Assembly: GCA_947456815.1 (NCBI GenBank)
Contig: CANGTL010000003.1
Coordinates: forward strand, 1-64,000
Origin: Flavobacteriaceae bacterium
GTDB taxonomy: Bacteria; Bacteroidota; Bacteroidia; Flavobacteriales; Flavobacteriaceae
DNA length: 64,000 nt
Direction: 5' to 3'
Position numbers and translations under genes: made by a program. The stretch's first letter is position 1. Each line of letters begins with the position of its first letter. Positions 46,701 to 55,803 of this stretch are shown here, one piece after another. Below the pieces are notes generated by a model, which saw only the letters and a list, made by a program, of their open reading frames with translations, did not search any database and was not told the origin of the DNA.

Positions 46701-47457
46701 AAAAGCGGCCATCATTCGTGAAAAAGGAAGTAATTCCGAGCGTGAAATGGCCAATGCAATGTATCTGGCAGGTTTCGATGTGAAAGATGTTCACATGACT
46801 GATTTGATTTCAGGTCGAGAAGATTTGAAAGACATTCAATTTATTGGTGCAGTTGGCGGTTTTTCTAATTCCGATGTATTGGGTTCTGCCAAAGGTTGGG
46901 CTGGCGCGTTTTTGTATAACGAAAAAGCCAAAAGTGTTTTAGAGAATTTTTTCAAGCGAGAAGATACTTTGTCGGTAGGAATTTGTAATGGTTGTCAGTT
47001 GTTTATGGAACTCGAAGTCATTTATCCCGAGCACGAAATTCATGGAAAAATGAAACACAACGATAGCCACAAACATGAAAGTATCTTTACTTCTGTAAAT
47101 GTTCAAGAAAACCATTCTATAATGTTAAGTTCTTTGGCTGGCAGTACTTTAGGCGTTTGGGTTTCTCACGGAGAAGGAAAATTTGATTTACCTTATGAAG
47201 AAAATAAGTACAATATCGTGGCAAAATATGGATACGAGAATTATCCAGCAAACCCCAATGGATCTAACTACAACACCGCAATGCTGTGCGATAAAACAGG
47301 TCGACATTTGGTGATGATGCCGCACATAGAGCGTTCGACGTTTTCATGGAATTGGGCGCATTATCCAAAAGACAGAAACGATGAAGTTTCGCCTTGGCTG
47401 GAAGCTTTTGTGAATGCAAGATTATGGATTGAAAATGTGAATTCTAACAATAAATAA
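43768..47457 (+). CDS. purL: Phosphoribosylformylglycinamidine synthase (single-chain PurL)
   Basis: Catalyses the fourth step of purine synthesis (FGAR to FGAM with glutamine). 1229 residues, the large single-chain form with an FGAM synthase core and C-terminal glutaminase. Motifs are [63 protein letters not shown] and, in the glutaminase, GVCNG-type [15 protein letters not shown] with the catalytic Cys. Around residues 902-925 the protein holds three heptapeptides, [14 protein letters not shown] and LQLSTYR, encoded by a period-7 DNA array. At this place the E. coli enzyme has an ordinary strand-and-turn segment of similar length. All catalytic regions are intact, so the enzyme is probably active. 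Confidence 0.96.
   Translation: [1229 protein letters not shown]
46464..46543 (+). repeat. In-frame heptamer array K inside purL
   Basis: CAA-type triplets recur every 7 nt at 46466, 46473, 46480, 46487, (46494 cag), 46501, 46508, (46515 taa), 46522 and 46529. The words (tacaact, cacaacc, atcaact, tacaacg) match the acaac type of array D at 6694-6750. Since 21 nt make seven codons, the protein reads [21 protein letters not shown] in phase. Confidence 0.75.
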
Positions 47458-47469
47458 AAGACAACAATA

Positions 47470-47919
47470 ATGAAATCAAAAAACATATTTGTAGTTGCTT
47501 TGATGCTATTCATGATGAAAAGTTATGCGCAAAATGCAGTTAATGAAATAGACACAAAAACGGGAATCCATTTTATCAGAACCGATATTAATTATCCGAT
47601 TGCTGGAACTTATCTGTTTAATGGCGGCGAACCTATCGTTGAGCTGAATGAAAACGGAACAGGGTTTTACCAACTGCACGGCCAACCAAAACGCCCCATC
47701 AAATGGGGAATTGAATGTGAGCAAACAGGCGAAACAATATTCAAAAAAGGATTTAATACCGCTGCCTATTTGCTGTGGTATCAATTTTTAACAACGTATG
47801 AGGCTGATACCAATCTTGACTGGAATCTTGTTCCATTTACCATACATTTTGAAACGTTGAAAATGTATATCCAAGGAGAACGCGTTAAAAGCTACAAGGA
47901 ACCAGAAACCAAAGAATAG
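47470..47919 (+). CDS. Secreted hypothetical protein
   Basis: 149 residues with signal peptide MKSKNIFVVALMLFMMKSYAQ. The mature part includes THF(I)RTDINYPIAGTYLFNGGEPIVELNENGTGFYQLHG, a beta-rich text with no catalytic motif that I recognise. It starts 12 nt after the purL stop and is followed 12 nt later by a DUF3667 gene, so a read-through operon is plausible. Function is unknown. Confidence 0.75.
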   Translation: MKSKNIFVVALMLFMMKSYAQNAVNEIDTKTGIHFIRTDINYPIAGTYLFNGGEPIVELNENGTGFYQLHGQPKRPIKWGIECEQTGETIFKKGFNTAAYLLWYQFLTTYEADTNLDWNLVPFTIHFETLKMYIQGERVKSYKEPETKE

Positions 47920-47931
47920 CAAACGGGAACT

Positions 47932-48696
47932 ATGAGTGCAACCAGATGTCTAAATTGTAATTGCGAAATTGAAAAAAACTACTGTTCATCCTGTGGCCAA
48001 AAAACAGACACACATCGAATTACAGTACGTCACTTTTTATTTCATGATTTGATGCATGGCGTTTTGCATATCGACAAAGGCATTCTCTATACACTAAAAG
48101 AAGCCATTATTCGACCTGGACAAGCAGCGTTAGATTATATTAAAGGTAAACGTGTTCGTTATTATAATGTATTTTACCTTTGCTTATTGGTGATTGGTTT
48201 GCATCTTTTGTTGAGTCATTTTTACGATTCACTTTCGCATACGGCAGTTGATGCAAAAAACGATACTGTTGAAGTCAGTAATTTTTTTAATGAGCACATT
48301 AAAGCCATTCTACTGGGCATCATTCCAATCCTTGGATTAAATTCTCTTTGGATTTTTCGTAGACTCAAACTAAATATTGCAGAGCAATTTATCCTCAGCG
48401 GGTTTTGTTTATTGGGAATGCTTTTGATAGGAATCTTGTTTAATTTATTTGATTTTATTAATAAACTAGATCTCCCTTCCTTTTTGACAGTTTTCGAAGT
48501 TGTTTCATTTTTCATGATTCCGCTATTCGCATTGTGGACTTATTACAATGCAACGAAAGGACTGTATTCCTTTGGAGGATTTTTGTGGAGAATGGTCGTA
48601 TTCTACTTCTCCGTTTTCGCTATATTGATGGGTTTTCTTTCTATCATTGTTCTAAGCTTGACCGATGGAAAAGGACAATTCTACATCGATTTATAA
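47932..48696 (+). CDS. DUF3667 zinc-ribbon membrane protein, copy 2
   Basis: 254 residues. The N-terminal zinc ribbon CLNCNCEIEKNYCSSCGQ is followed by HFLFHDLMHGVLHIDKGILYTLKEAIIRPGQAALDYIKGKRVRYYNVFYL, the DUF3667 core seen also at 36464. Five membrane helices follow. It lacks the long charged loop of copy 1. The ribbon next to a membrane domain suggests a cytosolic metal or partner site, but no role is known. Confidence 0.85.
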   Translation: MSATRCLNCNCEIEKNYCSSCGQKTDTHRITVRHFLFHDLMHGVLHIDKGILYTLKEAIIRPGQAALDYIKGKRVRYYNVFYLCLLVIGLHLLLSHFYDSLSHTAVDAKNDTVEVSNFFNEHIKAILLGIIPILGLNSLWIFRRLKLNIAEQFILSGFCLLGMLLIGILFNLFDFINKLDLPSFLTVFEVVSFFMIPLFALWTYYNATKGLYSFGGFLWRMVVFYFSVFAILMGFLSIIVLSLTDGKGQFYIDL

Positions 48697-48734
48697 TGTA
48701 CACATCTTCAATTATTTGAAACAAATGTTAATCA

Positions 48735-48766
48735 TTGAAGTGAAATCGAAATAAAGAATATCTTTG
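48735..48766 (+). promoter_or_regulatory. Promoter of the M14 carboxypeptidase gene
   Basis: TTG at 48735-48737 and TATCTTTG at 48759-48766 are 21 nt apart. The start would be about 6 nt before the ATG at 48785. A TTG at 48764 that opens the frame is the end of this box, so it is not a start codon. Confidence 0.65.
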
Positions 48767-48784
48767 AAATCTAATTTCACACTC

Positions 48785-51166
48785 ATGAAGATTTTCAAAC
48801 TTGTTGTATTCTTTTGTTTTGTTTCCTTTTCCCTTTTTGCGCAACCCAAAGTGGAGCAATACCATCGTGCAAAAATCATTTACAATACTGTTGAAAATTT
48901 CAAGAAATTAGAAAAACTAGGCGTTCCAATGGACCATGGAATGCATAAAATGGGCTATTCCTTGACTTCCGATTTTTCCGATTCCGAAATTCAAAAAGCA
49001 AAAAACTTGGGCCTTCAAGTCGACATTGAAATAGAAGACGTTCAAAAATTCTACATCGAACAAAACAAAGGAAAAGCAAAACGAATTGCCGCTCCCCAGA
49101 ATGTTACTTGTGATGAAATCCAAGAAGATTATACCGTTCCTTTTAATTTTAGTTATGGATCGATGGGCGGCTACCTCACGTATGAAGAGATGCTCTTTCA
49201 GTTGGATGCCATGCATTCTGCCTTTCCCAATTTGATAACGGCAAGAGAAAATGTAAGTACTTTCTCGACTCAAGAAGGCCGTTTTTTGCAATCCGTAAAA
49301 ATCACAAATAATCCGAGTTTTCCCTCGACAAAGCCACAAGTTTTATATACTGCAGTGCATCACGCAAGGGAGCCTATTTCATTGTCTCAAACAATCTTCT
49401 TTATGTGGTATCTGCTCGAAAACTACGAAAGCGATGAAAACATCAAAAGAATTGTTGACAATACGGAATTATATTTTATTCCAGTGGTTAATCCGGATGG
49501 CTATATTTATAACCAAACCACAAACCCTGATGGTGGCGGAATGTGGCGAAAAAACAGAAGACCTTTTAGTGATGGACTTTTCGGCGTAGACAACAATCGC
49601 AATTATGACTATTGGAAAGAAAATGATCCATTTCAAAGTGTCTGGAATACGTTAGGAGTCTCTGCAGATGTTACCGGCGAAACTTACCCAGGAACAGCTG
49701 CGATGTCAGAACCAGAAAATTTAGCGATTCAATATTTTGTTGATACCCATAATTTTAAAGTAGCATTGAACGCTCATACCTTTAGCAATTTATTGCTGCA
49801 TCCTTTTGGCTATGATTTGAATACGCCAAGCGCCGATGAAGCGCTATTTTCCAAACTAGGGGAATTAATGGTTTCAAAAAATGGCTATTCGAATATTATT
49901 TCCTCTTTACTTTACGCTGCTTCAGGAAATTCAGACGATTTTATGTATGGACAAACGATGAATCATTCAAAAATTTATGCTTTTACACCAGAAATTGGAG
50001 ATTCGTTTTGGCCACCAGAAACTGATATTATTCCGCTTTGTAAAGAAATGATGTACACAAATTTGACGGCGGCTAAAGCAGTTAATAACTATGCATATTT
50101 TAATGACACAACCAATACTTTCATGGGGAGTTCAGCTATCGTTAATGCAAATTTTGAATTAACAAGACTAGGGTTGAGCGGAAACGGTATTTTTACAGTT
50201 GAAATTAATCCAATTTCATCCAATATACTTTCAGTTGGAGTTCCTTTTAGTAGTAGTCCTTTATCAGTTTTGGAAACAGTAAATTCAAGTATCGAACTAG
50301 TTATTACTCCGGGTACTGCAAGTAATGATCTAGTTGTTTTCGAATATGTAATCAACAATGGGTTGTTTGAAGAAAGAAAGCTAGTGACTAAACGTTTTGG
50401 ACAATTTCAAACAATTTTAGAAGACAATGGTTCAACTTTATTACCAACGTGGACAACTACAAGTTGGGGAACTACAACAGAAGATTTTGTCTCTCCAAAC
50501 ACTTCTATTACGGATTCTCCATTTAGTAATTACTCAAATAATTTAAATCGAAGAATCACTTTATCAAATCCCATCAACTTAACTGGAGTCGCTAATGCAT
50601 CTATTTCTTTTTCAGCAAAATGGAATTTAGAAAGAATATATGATTACGTATCATTTGACGTTTCAACCAACAACGGTTTAACTTGGACGCAACAATGTGG
50701 TAAATTTACTAAAACTTTTACGCAAAACTTAGTTATGCCAAGTGTAACCGGATATACGGGAAATCAAGAGAGCTGGGTAGATGAAGAAATTAGTTTAAGT
50801 GAATATGCCGGACAATCAATCAATGTTAGATTTCGCTTAGTTACAGACAATGGCGGGAATTTTGATGGTTTTTATTTTGATGACTTTAAAGTAAATTTAC
50901 TACAAAGTTCAGTTCTTTCCACAAGTCAAGTTGAACTACAAAAATTTAAAATCTTCCCAAACCCAACCAATGCTGTGCTTACTATTAATACAGAACAAAC
51001 CGAGTATGCTATTAAGATTTACAATTTAGTGGGACAATTGGTTTATTTTAAAAAATCAGCCGACGGACTTCAAAATATTGATGTAACCGATTTAAAAACA
51101 GGAATGTACTTTATCGAAATGAAATCGGACGACTTCATTCAAACACAAAAATTCTACAAAAATTAA
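48785..51166 (+). CDS. M14 zinc carboxypeptidase with T9SS type A sorting domain
   Basis: 793 residues from ATG 48785. It has signal peptide MKIFKLVVFFCFVSFSLFAQ and an N-terminal prodomain of about 100 residues. The M14 catalytic domain follows with zinc ligands in TAVHHAREPIS (H..E) and later NAHTFSNLLLHPF, NPDGY, substrate arginine RKNRRPFSDG, DNNRNYDYW, and the catalytic Glu in AFTPEIGDSFWP. A beta-sandwich region and immune-inhibitor-like strands follow. The last 85 residues (FKIFPNPTNAVLTI to QTQKFYKN) are a type A sorting domain, so the protein is secreted by the type IX system. It digests peptides from the C-terminus, probably outside the cell. Confidence 0.95.
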   Translation: MKIFKLVVFFCFVSFSLFAQPKVEQYHRAKIIYNTVENFKKLEKLGVPMDHGMHKMGYSLTSDFSDSEIQKAKNLGLQVDIEIEDVQKFYIEQNKGKAKRIAAPQNVTCDEIQEDYTVPFNFSYGSMGGYLTYEEMLFQLDAMHSAFPNLITARENVSTFSTQEGRFLQSVKITNNPSFPSTKPQVLYTAVHHAREPISLSQTIFFMWYLLENYESDENIKRIVDNTELYFIPVVNPDGYIYNQTTNPDGGGMWRKNRRPFSDGLFGVDNNRNYDYWKENDPFQSVWNTLGVSADVTGETYPGTAAMSEPENLAIQYFVDTHNFKVALNAHTFSNLLLHPFGYDLNTPSADEALFSKLGELMVSKNGYSNIISSLLYAASGNSDDFMYGQTMNHSKIYAFTPEIGDSFWPPETDIIPLCKEMMYTNLTAAKAVNNYAYFNDTTNTFMGSSAIVNANFELTRLGLSGNGIFTVEINPISSNILSVGVPFSSSPLSVLETVNSSIELVITPGTASNDLVVFEYVINNGLFEERKLVTKRFGQFQTILEDNGSTLLPTWTTTSWGTTTEDFVSPNTSITDSPFSNYSNNLNRRITLSNPINLTGVANASISFSAKWNLERIYDYVSFDVSTNNGLTWTQQCGKFTKTFTQNLVMPSVTGYTGNQESWVDEEISLSEYAGQSINVRFRLVTDNGGNFDGFYFDDFKVNLLQSSVLSTSQVELQKFKIFPNPTNAVLTINTEQTEYAIKIYNLVGQLVYFKKSADGLQNIDVTDLKTGMYFIEMKSDDFIQTQKFYKN

Positions 51167-51180
51167 CTTAAAGTGACCGA

Positions 51181-51771
51181 TTACTTCGCTTCCAGATTCA
51201 ACTGCTTGCGACTTTTGTAGGCTTTTAAGTACTCGCCTTTTGGTGTTCCATCATCAAAAGAACTGAATTTTATCAACGTTCGTACGCCTTTTCTCGCCTG
51301 CTCATTAGTCCATTTTTCGTACTCAATTCGGTATAAAGCTGAGTACATTTCCGCTCTACCAACACCATGGTAGCAATGAATCAAGACTGGATAATTTGCT
51401 GGATCGTCCATAATCTTGAAAAACGACGCTAAGTTTTCAGGTTTAGGAACCTGATCCGAGCCGTTATTGAAGTAATTTACTCCTTTAATCTTGGCAACAG
51501 CCTCTTTTTCAGCCGTTAATTCTTGCGGTATTTCTGGGTTGTTTACCAAGTCGGCAGTGCCAGGAAAACGCAGATCTACGATAGATTTTATTTTGTATTT
51601 CTTGACGTAACTTTCAATTTCGTTTGGCGGAATTACACCAGATTTATATACTTTACCTGCTGTGATCGTTTCAAAATTGTGATTGATGTTCATGTCATAA
51701 ACATATTTCCCAACAAAAATCAAAACAACAACCAAAACTACTAAACCAATTCTTTTTAGACTTTTTTTCAT
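51181..51771 (-). CDS. Dual-specificity/tyrosine phosphatase-like protein with N-terminal membrane anchor
   Basis: 196 residues. An N-terminal helix (RIGLVVLVVVLIFVGKYVYDM) anchors it, and a cysteine phosphatase domain follows with VDLRFPGTADLVNNPEI and the P-loop HCYHGVGRAE, that is C-x5-R with catalytic Cys and Arg. It most resembles bacterial dual-specificity or PTP-like phosphatases on the periplasmic or cytosolic face. It is next to the LTA-synthase-like sulfatase-fold gene (1-nt gap), in the same operon. Substrate is unknown; a phospho-lipid or phospho-sugar is possible. Confidence 0.82.
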   Translation of the reverse strand: MKKSLKRIGLVVLVVVLIFVGKYVYDMNINHNFETITAGKVYKSGVIPPNEIESYVKKYKIKSIVDLRFPGTADLVNNPEIPQELTAEKEAVAKIKGVNYFNNGSDQVPKPENLASFFKIMDDPANYPVLIHCYHGVGRAEMYSALYRIEYEKWTNEQARKGVRTLIKFSSFDDGTPKGEYLKAYKSRKQLNLEAK

Positions 51772-51772
51772 C

Positions 51773-53704
51773 TTATTTCGTTGTTAATTTTTGATCTACG
51801 ACACGTTCCATATAATCTTGTATAAACGCTTTACAACTAACTTCTAGGTCATTCATGTCGGCGTTCCTGCTGGCAATCAAATTATGAAGTAAAGCTTTAT
51901 CATTCTTATCGTAAAAACCTATCGATTTTGTTCCGTCGAAAATACAAATATAATTACCTCTAGAAAACTGGTACAGGCTACCGGTTGAATTTATTACAAA
52001 AGGCGCAGACGATTTCTTATCTAATAAACTTCTACCCCAACTTCTAAAGGGCTTTTGATAGCCTATCATATCTAGGATTGTAGGATAAATGTCAATTTGT
52101 TGCGCCAAATCCTCATCAACACCAACATATTGGCTGTCTGGCTTGTAGATGATAATTGGAATGGCAAACCTTTCGATAGGTCTTCGATATTCATTATAAA
52201 AAGTGGAATTGCCATGATCGGCGACTAATACAAAAATGGTATTCTTGTACCACGGCGACTTCTTAGCTTCGGTAAAGAATCTTTTTAATGAATAGTCCGT
52301 ATATGCGATACATTTATGAATAGGAATATCTCCCTTTGGCATGACGCTTTTATATTTCGCAGGAATGTTATAAGGCTCATGAGATGACACAGTAAAAATC
52401 GTTGAAAAGAAGGGCGACTTTTCTTTGTCTAAAGTATTTTTCATGAATTGTAAGAAAGGTTCGTCCCAAATTCCCCAAAAACCATCGAACTTAGAATCAT
52501 CGTTAAACTCAGTTCTACCGTAATACTTATCGATTCCAAGAATGTTAGAAAACCCTAAGAATCCCATCGAACCATTTGCCGCACCATGAAAAAATGAGGT
52601 TTTGTATCCTTCGCTTTCCAAAGTTGAAACTAAAGATTCAATTTTTTGTTTTGGGAAAGGCGATGAAGTAAAGGCATCTTTAAAAGATGGAATTCCTGCT
52701 AAAATCGATGACATTCCGTGAATAGATTGACGTCCATTAGTATACGCATTCGTATAAATCATACTGTGTTGAGCTAATGAGTCTAAGAATGGTGTGTAGG
52801 ATTTGAAATCGGCTATATTCGATTTTTTATTAAAAGAGCCATAGTATTCACGTCCGTTACTTTCTAGAATAAGTACCACAACATTTGGCTTTGTTGGAGG
52901 ATTATTATGATACTGTTTGATTGGTTGTACTTTTTCCAGAATCAATTGCGATGAGATGCCTTCATAATTAGTCTTGATAAAACTATTGCTACGAAGGGTT
53001 CGAATAATGGCAAAAGGCGTATTTAAAACAATATCAGCGTGAACGATATTTTCTACATGACGATTGGCGTCCAAAAGATTAATCGGTCTTGTCGATTTTT
53101 TAAAATCACCACCGCGAATTCCGCCGACAATCATTAGAGAAATTAGTAAGAACCCAACAATGGAAAGCCCGAAATATGCAAGCTTTGTGGTGGGCGTATA
53201 AATGACAACTTTAACTTTACGATAGAGATATATCCAAAGCCAAGAACAAATTATAAACAGAACAAATACGTACCAAAAATCGACAATAAAACTCGAAAAA
53301 AGTTTAGTCAAATTGACTTCGTGTTCGATCACATTGAGAACTGCTGTGGTCGTTCTGGCATAAGTAAATTTATAGTAAATGAAATCAACAAAATTGGTGG
53401 AATAAGCCAATAAGTTCATTCCGAAATAAATAAAGAACAGGAACTTCTGATATCCTGGAGATGTATTACTCTTAAATGGCAAGATGGCTAAAACAATAAA
53501 CAAGAGGTTGACATACAAAATGGCGGTCGTATCGAATACCAGACCATAGTAACAAAGTTCAAAAAACTCGCTAATCGAATGCACTTTTAGAAGCTTTGCA
53601 TTAAAAAGATAGAAAAAAATTCGAGCAATAAAATAGAAAAAATAGGCCAATAAAATTCGATAAGCCAGTACTTTATATTCGTTTAATCTTAAGTGCTGCA
53701 TCAT
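51773..53704 (-). CDS. LTA synthase-like membrane protein (alkaline phosphatase/sulfatase superfamily)
   Basis: 643 residues from ATG 53704. A GTG at 53722 also opens the frame, but it overlaps the -7 box TAATTTTG (53729-53722). Five N-terminal helices are followed by an extracytoplasmic catalytic domain: VVLILESNGREYYG (metal site and nucleophile region), TYTNAYTNGRQSIHGMSS, FSTIFTVSSHEPYNIP and LVADHGNSTFYN. In this position the classic catalytic Thr is replaced by the SNGREYYG segment, so the exact nucleophile is uncertain. Family members transfer phosphoglycerol or phosphoethanolamine to glycans or lipids. It is co-transcribed with the phosphatase gene. Confidence 0.85.
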   Translation of the reverse strand: MMQHLRLNEYKVLAYRILLAYFFYFIARIFFYLFNAKLLKVHSISEFFELCYYGLVFDTTAILYVNLLFIVLAILPFKSNTSPGYQKFLFFIYFGMNLLAYSTNFVDFIYYKFTYARTTTAVLNVIEHEVNLTKLFSSFIVDFWYVFVLFIICSWLWIYLYRKVKVVIYTPTTKLAYFGLSIVGFLLISLMIVGGIRGGDFKKSTRPINLLDANRHVENIVHADIVLNTPFAIIRTLRSNSFIKTNYEGISSQLILEKVQPIKQYHNNPPTKPNVVVLILESNGREYYGSFNKKSNIADFKSYTPFLDSLAQHSMIYTNAYTNGRQSIHGMSSILAGIPSFKDAFTSSPFPKQKIESLVSTLESEGYKTSFFHGAANGSMGFLGFSNILGIDKYYGRTEFNDDSKFDGFWGIWDEPFLQFMKNTLDKEKSPFFSTIFTVSSHEPYNIPAKYKSVMPKGDIPIHKCIAYTDYSLKRFFTEAKKSPWYKNTIFVLVADHGNSTFYNEYRRPIERFAIPIIIYKPDSQYVGVDEDLAQQIDIYPTILDMIGYQKPFRSWGRSLLDKKSSAPFVINSTGSLYQFSRGNYICIFDGTKSIGFYDKNDKALLHNLIASRNADMNDLEVSCKAFIQDYMERVVDQKLTTK

Positions 53705-53721
53705 TGGAAATAGATATGGCA

Positions 53722-53729
53722 CAAAATTA
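53722..53729 (-). promoter_or_regulatory. -7 promoter box of the LTA-synthase-like gene
   Basis: TAATTTTG on the minus strand, ending in the G of an apparent GTG start at 53722. It supports the ATG at 53704 as the true start, with a leader of about 11 nt. Confidence 0.5.
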
Positions 53730-53870
53730 TCAAATTAAATGGAAGAAAACCCTTATCGATCTAATTTAAGATAAAATTAATGGTCTTAGGTCATCCCTTT
53801 TTTGGAGCGAAAGAAAATAACACAAAATATTAAATAAATTGATTATTTTGCATTTCCAAAATGAAGAATA

Positions 53871-55649
53871 ATGACTCCAATTACACGTCTTTTTGATTTT
53901 CCATATTACCAATTAGAAAAGAATAATATTCCAGCCGCTTTAGTCACGAAGTATGATGGGCAATGGATAAGAACTTCTACGCAAGAATATGTTGATCAAT
54001 CCAATAAGATTTCAAGAGCTTTGCTGCGTTTGGGAATTCAAAAAAACGATAAAATCGCGGTCATTTCCTCCAGTAATAGGACAGAATGGAATATTATGGA
54101 CATTGGTGTTCTTCAGGTTGGAGCTCAAAATGTGCCTATTTACCCAACCATCTCCGAATTGGATTACGAATATATATTAAACCACTGTGAAGCTAAGTAT
54201 TGTTTTGTTTCAGATGACGAAGTACTTCGAAAAGTAAATTTGATTAAGAAAAACTTGAATTATCTCATCGACGTTTATTCTTTCAACGAAATCGAAGGAT
54301 GCAAAAACTGGAAAGAATTATTACAAATTGGAGAAGATGTCTCCAATCAAGATGTCGTAGAAGACCGAAAAAATCACGTCAAACCGGAAGATTTAGCCAC
54401 CATCATTTATACTTCTGGGACAACTGGAAGACCAAAAGGCGTCATGCTTTCCCACCATAATATTGTTTCGAATGTACTTGACAGTTCACCAAGAATTCCT
54501 TTTGAAGAAGGAACGAGTGTTGCGCTGAGCTTTCTTCCCATTTGCCATATTTTTGAAAGAGTAATTTTGTATATCTACCAGTATTATTCCGTTTCGATCT
54601 ACTTTGCCGAATCCATCGAAAAGCTATCAGAGAATATCAAGGAAGTGAAACCTACTGTTTTTTCTGTTGTTCCCAGACTATTAGAAAAAGTATATGATAA
54701 AATCTATGCCAAAGGATCTGAGTTAACGGGAATCAAAAAGAAACTTTTCTTTTGGGCTGTCGATTTAGGACTGCGATACGAACCTTACGGCGCTAATGGA
54801 TTCTGGTACGAAACCCAATTGAAAATTGCTCGGAAACTGATTTTTAGCAAGTGGAAAGAAGGATTAGGCGGTAATTTAAACGTGATGGTGTCCGGAAGTG
54901 CAGCATTACAAGCACGTCTGGCTCGAGTTTTCGCTGCTGCAGAAATGCCTGTTATGGAAGGTTATGGTTTGACTGAAACTTCACCAGTCATATCGGTAAA
55001 CTGTCAAAAAGATGGCGGCTTCAGGATAGGTACGGTAGGCAGAGTAATTCATAATGTCGAAGTCAAAATAGCGCCCGACGGTGAAATACTTTGTAAAGGT
55101 CCAAATGTGATGATGGGCTATTATAAAGACGAAGTTTTAACCAATGAAGTTTTGAAAGACGGTTATTTCTTGACAGGTGATATTGGAGAAGTAGATAGCG
55201 ACGGATTTCTAAAAATTACCGATCGCAAAAAAGAAATGTTTAAGACTTCAGGTGGAAAGTACATTGCTCCCCAAATTATTGAGAATGTAATGAAACAATC
55301 TAGATTCATCGAACAAATTATGGTTATTGGTGACGGTGAAAAAATGCCCGCGGCGTTTATTCAACCTAGCTTTGATTTTATCGGTGAATGGGGGAGAATT
55401 CACGGAATCGAAGTAGGAAAAACCAATCAAGATATTATCTCGAATCCCAAAGTAATTGACCGCATACAAGAAGAAATTGAGCGACTTAATGAAAAATTTG
55501 GGAGTTGGGAAAAAATCAAGCGATTTGAATTGACACCAGACTTATGGTCTATCGAGGGTGGACATTTAACACCAACAATGAAATTAAAACGGAAAATAGT
55601 ATTGGAAAAATACAAAGACTTATACAAGAAAATATATCCCAATTCCTAG
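53871..55649 (+). CDS. Long-chain fatty-acid-CoA ligase (AMP-binding)
   Basis: 592 residues of the ANL superfamily. It activates fatty acids to acyl-CoA through an acyl-adenylate. Motifs are the phosphate loop TIIYTSGTTGRPKGV, GYGLTETSPVIS, YFLTGDIGEVDSDGFLKITDRKKEMFKTSGGKYIAP (hinge and A8) and the late LTPTMKLKRK containing the catalytic lysine (A10). It lies upstream of the fadNAE-like operon and would supply its acyl-CoA substrate. The near-consensus box TTATTTTG precedes the start. Confidence 0.94.
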   Translation: MTPITRLFDFPYYQLEKNNIPAALVTKYDGQWIRTSTQEYVDQSNKISRALLRLGIQKNDKIAVISSSNRTEWNIMDIGVLQVGAQNVPIYPTISELDYEYILNHCEAKYCFVSDDEVLRKVNLIKKNLNYLIDVYSFNEIEGCKNWKELLQIGEDVSNQDVVEDRKNHVKPEDLATIIYTSGTTGRPKGVMLSHHNIVSNVLDSSPRIPFEEGTSVALSFLPICHIFERVILYIYQYYSVSIYFAESIEKLSENIKEVKPTVFSVVPRLLEKVYDKIYAKGSELTGIKKKLFFWAVDLGLRYEPYGANGFWYETQLKIARKLIFSKWKEGLGGNLNVMVSGSAALQARLARVFAAAEMPVMEGYGLTETSPVISVNCQKDGGFRIGTVGRVIHNVEVKIAPDGEILCKGPNVMMGYYKDEVLTNEVLKDGYFLTGDIGEVDSDGFLKITDRKKEMFKTSGGKYIAPQIIENVMKQSRFIEQIMVIGDGEKMPAAFIQPSFDFIGEWGRIHGIEVGKTNQDIISNPKVIDRIQEEIERLNEKFGSWEKIKRFELTPDLWSIEGGHLTPTMKLKRKIVLEKYKDLYKKIYPNS

Positions 55650-55803
55650 AGGACAGCTTCGATTTTGAGTCCATTTTTCGGTGACAAAAAATTTCACTTA
55701 TCAACAAATTAGCAATTAAAAGGTTCATAATTAATTTATTATAAAAATAAGGAAGCATTCAATTTTAATACTTTTATAATACTAACCATAAATTATTAAA
55801 ATT

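Noticed and set aside
51773..53704. A true lipoteichoic acid synthase
   Set aside because: Only the superfamily fold is supported. The organism looks like a Gram-negative Bacteroidota, where lipoteichoic acid is not expected.
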